From NCBI GenBank assembly GCA_019313505.1, contig JAFDBA010000122.1, positions 1 to 6,831 on the forward strand: a DNA stretch of 6,831 bases, in the 5' to 3' direction. The translations under genes were made by a program, and so were the position numbers. The DNA is from Deltaproteobacteria bacterium (GTDB lineage Bacteria; Desulfobacterota; Desulfobacteria; Desulfobacterales; UBA11574). The notes under the pieces were generated by a model, which was not told the origin of the DNA, did not search any database, and saw nothing but the letters and a program-made list of their open reading frames with translations. Numbering within the stretch: position 1 is the first letter of the stretch; every line of letters starts with the position of its first letter. Of this stretch, positions 1 through 5,354 are shown in pieces.

Positions 1-666
1 TCCTGCCGTGCCCATGGAAAAAATGCCCCAGGGCAGTAAAGAACCATTGTGAATACGAGTGGCGTGTGCATCTATTTCATGCACAAGAAGGCGTTTTACT
101 TCCTGGGGTGCAAAAAGGGAATTCTTATTAAGATGGATTGCGCGGGAAACGCTGTCTACCCACACCTTTGTCGCCATGGGAGATATCAGCCTGATATCCA
201 TAGAAATGCCGAGTTCCCGTAAGCGGGTTTCGAGTAACTTTGCAAACTCCTTTGCCGAACAGTTTCGTTCCGGAGGGGCAACATCCGACAGTTTACTGAG
301 AACATTACGAGCCTGCCGAGCATCTTCAGTGGTTGGGGTGCCGAAGATTTCAATGGCAAATTGTGTAAATCCATCACCACCTACAGCAGCGAACATATTC
401 TTTGTCAAGTCCAGTTCCCGCAACTTTTCCCGGTAGATTTCAACTACCTCTTCAGGAGCATCCACGGAATCAAGAGACAAAGCCGGCTCAAGATCAGCCC
501 ATTGTGAGGGAAAGTTATTATACCTAAATACAGGAGATTTTACCCTGCGTGGCGAACGAGGGTGCAGAAAGGCTTCTCTTTCCTCAAGCAAATTTGCCGG
601 CTTCACCGCCGAACCCAGGGTGAGTTGTTGCAACAAACGTCTGAGCTTTGTATCTACTTCGTGCAT
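1..666 (-). CDS. DUF1704/MATCAP-family putative zinc peptidase (C-terminus beyond window)
   Basis: Reading the minus strand from ATG at 666 gives 222 codons without a stop to the left edge, so only the N-terminal part is present. Residues 196-201 read HEIDAH, an HExxxH metal-binding motif, followed by RIHNG and a G-rich FSMGTAG. This matches the DUF1704 family (MATCAP; bacterial members are often named QEGLA-motif proteins), in which HExxxH precedes an EGLA motif carrying another metal ligand. The EGLA segment should lie just outside the window. Eukaryotic MATCAP is a tubulin tyrosine carboxypeptidase; the substrate of bacterial members is unknown to me, so only metallopeptidase-like activity is inferred. 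No signal peptide or membrane segment is visible, suggesting a cytoplasmic protein. An in-frame TGA lies one codon before the ATG, which fixes the start. The start lies inside the end of gltA (13-nt overlap) with no strong ribosome binding site, so translation is probably coupled to gltA. Confidence 0.8.
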   Translation of the reverse strand, partial: MHEVDTKLRRLLQQLTLGSAVKPANLLEEREAFLHPRSPRRVKSPVFRYNNFPSQWADLEPALSLDSVDAPEEVVEIYREKLRELDLTKNMFAAVGGDGFTQFAIEIFGTPTTEDARQARNVLSKLSDVAPPERNCSAKEFAKLLETRLRELGISMDIRLISPMATKVWVDSVSRAIHLNKNSLFAPQEVKRLLVHEIDAHATRIHNGSLLPWGIFSMGTAG

Positions 667-1943
667 CGCTCATTAATAGGTATATATTGTGTCTCTTTTG
701 GTCCAGTATAAATCTGGCGGGGACGACCCAGTTTCCATTTAGGATCATCGACACTTTCTTTCCACTGTGCTATCCAACCGGGCAGCCTGCCGATAGCAAA
801 CATTACTGTAAACATGTTGGTGGGAATCCCCATGGCGCGCAGTACTATGCCGCTGTAAAAGTCGATGTTGGGATACAGATTATACTCGATGAAATATTCG
901 TCTTTTAAGGCCGCTACCTCGAGTTCCTTTGCTAAGTCGAGCAACGGATCGCTGATTTTGAGTTTCTCAAGAACCGTGTCGCACACTTTTTTCATGATTT
1001 TAGCGCGTGGGTCATACGACTTGTAGACTCTGTGGCCAAAACCCATGAGCCGAAAAGAGTCTTTTTTGTCTTTGGCTCTTTCAATCGCCTGATGATAATT
1101 GCCGCCGTCCTTTTGAATGTCTGTGAGCATTTCGATAACGGCCTGGTTGGCGCCACCGTGCAAGGGCCCCCAGAGCGCCGCAATGCCGGCGGAAATTGCG
1201 GCATAAAGATTGACTCTGCCACTTCCCACAAGCCTTACCGCCGAAGTAGAACAGTTCTGCTCATGGTCCGCATGAAGAATCCAGAAAACATTTAACGCTT
1301 TAACCAGGTTTTCATCGATCTCATAATGCTTGACCGGCGTATCAAACATCATGTTCAGGAAATTGGCGCAGTACGAAAGATCCGGCCGGGGGTAAACCAC
1401 CCTATGACCTCTCGATATTTTATAAGACATGGCTGCCAGGGTTCTAACTTTGGAAAGCAGGCGGGTAACCGTAATGTTTATTTCCTCTTCTATGATCTGG
1501 AGTTCGGGGTAAAAGCTTCTTAAAGCGTTTACCATGGCTGAAAGGATTCCCATGGGGTGGGATGCCCTGGGAAAGTTCTGATAAAAAATCTGCATATCCT
1601 CATGCACCAGAGAATTGTCATTGTAAAGAATCGAGGTACAGTTGAGTTCATCTCTTGTGGGAAGCCTCCCGTTGATTAATAGATAGGCTGTCTCAATAAA
1701 ACTCGAATGCTCGGCCATTTGTTCAACAGGAATACCGCGATAACGCAAGATTCCTTTTTCACCGTCCATGAAGGTGATGGAGCTGATGCAGCTCCCGGTA
1801 TTGGCATATCCAGGATCGAGTGTAATCAATCCCGTTGCCTGACGAAGGTTCGAAATATCAATAGCCTTTTCCCCTTCAGCACCGACAACAATCGGGAATT
1901 CATATATTTTTCCTTCAAATTCAATTTTGGCATATTTGGTCAT
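654..1943 (-). CDS. gltA: Citrate synthase (type II, hexameric-like)
   Basis: Condenses oxaloacetate and acetyl-CoA to citrate in the cytoplasm, the entry step of the TCA cycle. The 429-residue length is close to E. coli GltA (427). The catalytic triad is visible: H262 in GPLHGGAN, H304 in GFGHRVYKSYDPRAK and D361 in NIDFYSG. H224 in HADHEQNCSTS and the C-terminal GRPRQIYTGP are also typical. The N-terminal beta-rich segment (about 1-45), characteristic of the NADH-regulated Gram-negative type, is present. The position matching the reactive Cys of E. coli GltA (in TPCEPYE) is V204 here (TPVKHYE), so NADH inhibition may differ; that is inference from recall. The start is supported by TAAGGAT at 1949-1955, 5 nt before the ATG. 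It is the first gene of an operon with the downstream DUF1704/MATCAP gene, which its 3' end overlaps. A methylcitrate synthase is less likely given the length and N-terminal domain. Confidence 0.96.
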   Translation of the reverse strand: MTKYAKIEFEGKIYEFPIVVGAEGEKAIDISNLRQATGLITLDPGYANTGSCISSITFMDGEKGILRYRGIPVEQMAEHSSFIETAYLLINGRLPTRDELNCTSILYNDNSLVHEDMQIFYQNFPRASHPMGILSAMVNALRSFYPELQIIEEEINITVTRLLSKVRTLAAMSYKISRGHRVVYPRPDLSYCANFLNMMFDTPVKHYEIDENLVKALNVFWILHADHEQNCSTSAVRLVGSGRVNLYAAISAGIAALWGPLHGGANQAVIEMLTDIQKDGGNYHQAIERAKDKKDSFRLMGFGHRVYKSYDPRAKIMKKVCDTVLEKLKISDPLLDLAKELEVAALKDEYFIEYNLYPNIDFYSGIVLRAMGIPTNMFTVMFAIGRLPGWIAQWKESVDDPKWKLGRPRQIYTGPKETQYIPINERCTK

Positions 1944-1979
1944 GATTTATCCTTATGTATGAATTGGTTAAAAAACTTA

Positions 1980-2008
1980 CATATACCTGAATATTATTTT
2001 AAGGTCAA
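1980..2008 (-). promoter_or_regulatory. Candidate sigma-70-type promoter of gltA
   Basis: On the minus strand TTGACC (2003-2008) is followed after exactly 17 nt by TATATG (1980-1985), giving 5/6 and 4/6 matches to the -35 and -10 consensus. The predicted transcript would begin near 1973, leaving a leader of about 30 nt that carries the TAAGGAT ribosome binding site. It is the best match I found in the divergent gltA intergenic region, but it rests on sequence pattern only. Confidence 0.45.
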
Positions 2009-2158
2009 CAACGAGATGAAATAATTGAAAGTATAAAGGTTTTTAATAACATTAAGCCGTGTTGTTTATGCATCGTTAGGGTTTACTTGGATGCGGGTGT
2101 GTGGTAAATATTAGTAAAGTCTCATCTCGGGGTAATGGAACTCCTCTCCCAAAATAAT

Positions 2159-2164
2159 AAGGAG
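2159..2164 (+). promoter_or_regulatory. Ribosome binding site of the 264-residue gene
   Basis: AAGGAG lies 5 nt before the ATG at 2170, a near-perfect Shine-Dalgarno sequence at normal spacing. It decides the start, since the next Met codon is 16 codons further in. Confidence 0.8.
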
Positions 2165-2169
2165 CCATC

Positions 2170-2964
2170 ATGTCTTTTAAAGAAAATCTTTTGCAGAAGA
2201 TAAAAATCGATAAAATGGCAAAGCAGGTGATTGCTTCAATCGGTCCTGTGGAGAGTGGCCGCAAGGTTGACAAGAAAATCATGCGCAGTCTTCTTGAAAT
2301 GGCTTCCTATACATATAAAAGAAAACGTGATCTCGATCTTTTTATCAAAGATGTTGATACTGAAAAAACCAGGATTTTGGTTCTGGACAACGATCTGGCT
2401 ATTTACAATACTTCCGTTTATGACGTGGCCATGCGTAAAAGCCCCACCGTAAAGGAAATGATGAACCCGTTTAATGTTGTCAAGATATTAAAGGATACCG
2501 ATGTAGTCATCAGTAAAAAAGAGGAATCTGTAAAAACAATTCAAAAAGAATGTATCGACCGTTTGGATTTTTCCTACGATGAATCCGACCTCGATGAAAT
2601 AGCAAGAGACGGCACCGCATCCCTGGAAAGAGAATATGCAGACGGTGTTATGGAATCTATTGATCTTTTTGCCGAAATTCTGGGTTACAGTGCGTCGCCC
2701 AAGGCCTTCAGGATCGGCCACCATAAGATTGTCGGGGCGTTAAGCCAAAAAGAAAGCGGGGAGGATATATTCGGCCCCATGGTCCTTTACAGTATCATTC
2801 ACAACACCATAAAATTGATTGATCAGCGGATCGTAAGCTTTGACAGGGGAAAAATAGAATTTGTTCAGCAGGTTGCAGCAGGCAAGGAACAGGCTTCTTT
2901 CGAAGGATCTTCGGTTTTTCAATATCTCAAAAAAACGGCCTTATTACAGAACCGTCTTCTTTAA
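2170..2964 (+). CDS. Conserved-looking hypothetical protein, family not recognised
   Basis: A 264-residue protein that I cannot assign to a family. It is charged and soluble-looking, with no signal peptide, membrane segment or cysteine-rich metal motif. The N-terminal third is basic and probably helical (SFKENLLQKIKIDKMAKQVI, then GRKVDKKIMRSLLEM). A beta-like stretch RILVLDNDLAIYN lies at 68-80, an acidic segment at 133-145 (DFSYDESDLDEIA), and a histidine-containing segment RIGHHKIVG at 181-189, followed by a hydrophobic helix MVLYSIIHNTIKLI at 204-217. Codon usage and a strong ribosome binding site (AAGGAG) argue that it is real. It is the only plus-strand gene, divergent from gltA (226 nt apart) and convergent with the radical SAM gene, whose stop codon lies inside its last codons. 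A weak promoter could be TTTACT at 2082-2087 and TAAATA at 2105-2110. The divergent arrangement with gltA could mean shared control, but nothing in the sequence shows this. Confidence 0.85.
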   Translation: MSFKENLLQKIKIDKMAKQVIASIGPVESGRKVDKKIMRSLLEMASYTYKRKRDLDLFIKDVDTEKTRILVLDNDLAIYNTSVYDVAMRKSPTVKEMMNPFNVVKILKDTDVVISKKEESVKTIQKECIDRLDFSYDESDLDEIARDGTASLEREYADGVMESIDLFAEILGYSASPKAFRIGHHKIVGALSQKESGEDIFGPMVLYSIIHNTIKLIDQRIVSFDRGKIEFVQQVAAGKEQASFEGSSVFQYLKKTALLQNRLL

Positions 2965-3891
2965 TTGATAAAAAAATCCCCTCTTTTGCTTCACAACTTT
3001 TATTTTTCCATCTGCTTCCAGGACATCCAGATATTTGTTCACTTCATTAATCTGCAATCCTAAAATTTCAGACAGGTCTTTTAACGTGCATGGGCGTCTG
3101 GCAATGGTTCCCAAAATAGCAGATTCGGTGTCTGTGCGATAGGCAAGAAGATCTTTTCGTTCAGACACATCAGCGATTATGGAAACATTTTCAAGCTGCC
3201 AGAAATCGAGTACCCGTTCAAGTTCCTGCCGGGTGGCCGCACGAAGAGTGGAAACCGGTCCGGGTCTGTCGAGGGTATTAAGCTGAACCTGATCCGGCTC
3301 AATTTTTTCAATGGCCTGTTTTAAAGCGGTTAATTCATGTTCGGTATCATTCATGCCGGAGACTATAAATATTTCCAGCCAAATTTGGCCGCTATATTCT
3401 TTGCGGAACCGGACTAACCCGTCAATGATTGTATCAACTTGTAAATGAGGAGATGGGCGATTTATCTTTTTGAATATCTTTTCCGTTGCAGCGTCCAGCG
3501 AAGGGATAACGACCGAAGCATCCTTAACATCTTCTCGCACCTGCTTTTCTGAAAACAATGTTCCATTTGTAAGTAACGCAATAGAAATATCAGGACTCTG
3601 ATTTTCTATGAATCGTAACACATCACCGATTTTTGAATTTAAGGTCGGTTCACCTGAACCGGAAAAGGTAATATAATCCGGCTTTGGATTATTTGCAAAA
3701 TAGAAAGTAAGTTCTTCTTTAACCGTGGTAAACGGCACATACTCTTTTCGCTCTAAAGTCAAGTTGGTTGTACGACCGCATTCACAGTAGATACAATTTA
3801 ATGTGCATGTTTTCAATGGAACCAGGTCAACGCCAAGGGAAATCCCCAACCGCCGTGAAGGAACAGGTCCAAAAAGGTATTTATATTGCAT
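2944..3891 (-). CDS. Radical SAM protein (COG0731-like) with C-terminal winged helix
   Basis: The 315-residue protein has the radical SAM cluster motif CTLNCIYC (C29, C33, C36, the CxxxCxxC that binds a 4Fe-4S cluster and SAM). FSGSGEPTL at 76-84 is the glycine-rich SAM-contact motif. The N-terminal FGPVPSRRLGISLGVDLVP is typical of the family catalogued as COG0731. Members are often named after archaeal wyosine synthesis, but bacteria lack wyosine, so that name should not be carried over and the substrate is unknown. Residues about 254-310 (ILGTIARRPCTLKDLSEILG through ADGKIKVVKQKRGFFYQ) look like a winged helix-turn-helix, suggesting DNA binding or protein contact. The start is supported by GAGG at 3897-3900, five A residues before the ATG. 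The gene lies 78 nt downstream of the winged-helix/ATPase regulator on the same strand, with a repeat array in between, which suggests co-regulation. Its last 21 nt overlap the convergent 264-residue gene. Confidence 0.88.
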   Translation of the reverse strand: MQYKYLFGPVPSRRLGISLGVDLVPLKTCTLNCIYCECGRTTNLTLERKEYVPFTTVKEELTFYFANNPKPDYITFSGSGEPTLNSKIGDVLRFIENQSPDISIALLTNGTLFSEKQVREDVKDASVVIPSLDAATEKIFKKINRPSPHLQVDTIIDGLVRFRKEYSGQIWLEIFIVSGMNDTEHELTALKQAIEKIEPDQVQLNTLDRPGPVSTLRAATRQELERVLDFWQLENVSIIADVSERKDLLAYRTDTESAILGTIARRPCTLKDLSEILGLQINEVNKYLDVLEADGKIKVVKQKRGFFYQLKKTVL

Positions 3892-3950
3892 TTTTTCCTC
3901 GACGATATCCCCTGTGGGTAAATCGGTTAAAGATTCCGCCGCATGTTTTT

Positions 3951-3991
3951 ATCAATTTATTGTCAACCTTTATTTAAATTTATTGTCAACC
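3951..3991 (-). repeat. Repeat array B before the radical SAM gene (operator-like)
   Basis: Minus-strand GGTTGACAAT occurs at 3982-3991 and 3959-3968, 23 bp apart. A degenerate third core (ATTGAT, 3951-3956) lies 11 bp further on. The first copy encodes V-D-N near the regulator's C-terminus and the second lies just after its stop codon. The arrangement copies array A. No convincing -10 box follows at standard spacing; TTGATA (3950-3955) with TTTAAC (3926-3931, 18-nt spacer) is a weak possible promoter for the radical SAM gene. Confidence 0.6.
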
Positions 3992-4998
3992 ACATGATTG
4001 ATGATCGGCTTGAGAGTAGGGCTGATATTTTCGATTTTTATGATTTTATCTGGATGTGCTTTTTTAAAAACCCGAAATATTTCATCAGCAAATCCTTGTC
4101 CAATAGTTTTGACTCCTTCAAAATCGAGAATGATTTCTTTGAATTTTTCCAGCCCATAAAGCAATCTTTTTGCCTCTGATCGTGAAACATAATCCTGTTG
4201 GAAAAGCCTTACCAGAGCTCTCGTTCTTTCAAACCGGAAGTCAAATTCCTCTGGAGCGAATTGAGAAAAAATCTTATCGAGTCTTCTTTTTGAGCGCTTA
4301 CTGATACTAAAAAATACTTCAGTTCCTTTAATAAATTTTTTTTCTTCAACAAAAACATCCTTTTTCTGATTTTCAAAAATAAGTTTGATTTTATGAGATC
4401 TGAAAAAAACACTATCCGCTGATTTTGAAGTAAAAAAAATTCCTTCTCCGGTATGTTTTTCCCTCATGGTCGTTGTTTTTCCCTTTATGAGTTCTCCAAT
4501 GGCTGCGTTCTCATCAGGCAAATCAAATTTGGTAAAGATTGAATAAAAAACGCCTATCCCAAAGTCCCTGATGCAAAAATTAAACCTGTATTGATCCAGA
4601 CTGACTTCTATGCGACACTTCCCGGATACAGAATGATCTATAGCATTATTTAAAATTTCTGTGAATGCATAATGGACGATTTTCAAAGCACTTTTGCTGA
4701 TCTCTTGCCTGAGATTTAAAAGCAATGCAACTTCTTGAAATACTTTATCTTCTTCAAGATCCGCCAACAAATATGTTTTCCCCAATCTTTTTTTAGATGG
4801 GATTTTTCTTTTGGAAGAGGGAGCTCTGTAGACCGCCCCCCTGGTAACCCCTTCCTTTATTAGACTGCCGTTTTGTATTAGTACCTTCAGGTGCTTATTG
4901 ACAGCCTGTCTGGATATTCCTATGAATTCAGAGAGTTGTTTACCGGTAGCAAATTGATTCTCCTGGAGGTATTCAAGGATTTTATCTTTTGAATTCAT
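3970..4998 (-). CDS. Winged-helix / GHKL ATPase / STAS-like (DUF4325) fusion regulator
   Basis: A 342-residue protein with three domains. Residues 1-58 form a winged helix (ILEYLQENQFATGKQLSEFI, then GISRQAVNKHLKVLIQNGSL), predicted to bind DNA. Residues about 85-235 form a GHKL ATPase fold: N-box FTEILNNAIDHS (E114, N118, D121), G1 DFGIG (145-149) and G2 TGEG (183-186). There is no phosphoacceptor H-box, so it resembles an anti-sigma/SpoIIAB-type ATPase rather than a classical histidine kinase. Residues about 260-335 contain ILDFEGVKTIGQGFADEIF, characteristic of the STAS-like DUF4325 domain. The likely role is a nucleotide-sensing transcription regulator; ligand and partners are unknown. 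The ATG at 4998 has no ribosome binding site and lies 6 nt after a strong -10 box, implying leaderless translation. GGTTGACAAT repeats before the gene and at its end suggest autoregulation and control of the radical SAM gene. Base composition is visibly AT-rich, possibly indicating transfer. Confidence 0.88.
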   Translation of the reverse strand: MNSKDKILEYLQENQFATGKQLSEFIGISRQAVNKHLKVLIQNGSLIKEGVTRGAVYRAPSSKRKIPSKKRLGKTYLLADLEEDKVFQEVALLLNLRQEISKSALKIVHYAFTEILNNAIDHSVSGKCRIEVSLDQYRFNFCIRDFGIGVFYSIFTKFDLPDENAAIGELIKGKTTTMREKHTGEGIFFTSKSADSVFFRSHKIKLIFENQKKDVFVEEKKFIKGTEVFFSISKRSKRRLDKIFSQFAPEEFDFRFERTRALVRLFQQDYVSRSEAKRLLYGLEKFKEIILDFEGVKTIGQGFADEIFRVFKKAHPDKIIKIENISPTLKPIINHVVDNKFK

Positions 4999-5004
4999 GA
5001 GACC

Positions 5005-5032
5005 ATTATATTTTTAGTCAACTTATTGTCAA
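5005..5032 (-). promoter_or_regulatory. Strong sigma-70-type promoter of the fusion regulator (leaderless)
   Basis: Minus-strand TTGACA (5027-5032) and TATAAT (5005-5010) both match consensus perfectly, with a 16-nt spacer. Only GGTCTC separates the -10 box from the ATG at 4998, so transcription should start at or next to the A of the start codon. The -35 hexamer lies inside the second GGTTGACAAT repeat and the third repeat core lies in the spacer, so a protein bound there would block RNA polymerase. Confidence 0.75.
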
Positions 5033-5057
5033 CCAATAATTAATTTAATTGTCAACC
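5016..5057 (-). repeat. Repeat array A before the fusion regulator (operator-like)
   Basis: Minus-strand GGTTGACAAT occurs at 5048-5057 and 5025-5034, starting 23 bp apart. A third core GTTGAC (5017-5022) lies 11 bp beyond the second. Spacings of about two and one helical turns would put all three on one DNA face. The array overlaps the -35 box and spacer of the regulator's promoter, as expected for an autoregulatory operator. The regulator's own winged helix is the natural candidate to bind it, but that is inference. Confidence 0.65.
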
Positions 5058-5060
5058 ATA

Positions 5061-5354
5061 CTATTCAAGATGACATCTATCAAAAGGCGCGTAACCGATG
5101 TGTACAGAAATTTTTGTCTGTTTTGTAGGACGCCACCCATTTTCTTTTCATATTTAACCTGGATTCTGCTTGACTATCCCTGATAAATGGTGAACACATA
5201 AAATGTACTATTGAATATGGAAGGTTGCCGGCCGGCCGCTAAGCAAAACTGTAAGCGATTTAAGAGATGAGGAACGGTATTGATGTTAAATTTTATCCAA
5301 ACACCTAACTTGTTTATATCCCAGGTGGAAATTGCCGTGATTCGTTATGCCAGG
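5061..5354. other. Intergenic region without a convincing gene
   Basis: All frames are broken by stops. What can be seen: a 31-codon minus-strand frame starting near 5139 and running into array A, a 10-bp perfect palindrome GCCGGCCGGC at 5227-5236 in otherwise AT-rich DNA, and a short plus-strand frame (5283-5360, 25 codons) preceded by GAGGAA at 5269-5274. No strong hairpin with a T-run that would terminate the histidine kinase transcript was found, and no response regulator gene or remnant was recognised. Confidence 0.5.

Noticed and set aside
403..411. Additional copy of the TTGACAA repeat core
   Set aside because: It lies inside the DUF1704/MATCAP coding region, shares only the core, and has no partner at 23 or 11 bp.
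59..436. Plus-strand 125-codon open frame
   Set aside because: It is the antisense shadow of the DUF1704/MATCAP coding region, which has recognisable family motifs on the minus strand.
1032..1295. Plus- and minus-strand alternative frames inside gltA
   Set aside because: They overlap the catalytic core of citrate synthase and contain no recognisable motifs.
3951..3991. Repeats as plasmid iterons or an origin
   Set aside because: The period is iteron-like, but only two good copies occur per site, there is no Rep gene or DnaA box cluster, and one array coincides exactly with a promoter.
4995..5006. Upstream ATG overlapping the -10 box as the regulator start
   Set aside because: It is out of frame and stops after three codons (ATG GTC TCA TGA).
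5103..5125. Imperfect hairpin ACAGA...TCTGT followed by T residues as a terminator
   Set aside because: Only five paired bases with an AT-rich loop and a short interrupted T-run; too weak to call.
5227..5236. Palindrome GCCGGCCGGC as a protein-binding site or terminator stem
   Set aside because: Self-complementary but without loop or T-run, and it appears once; no supporting context.
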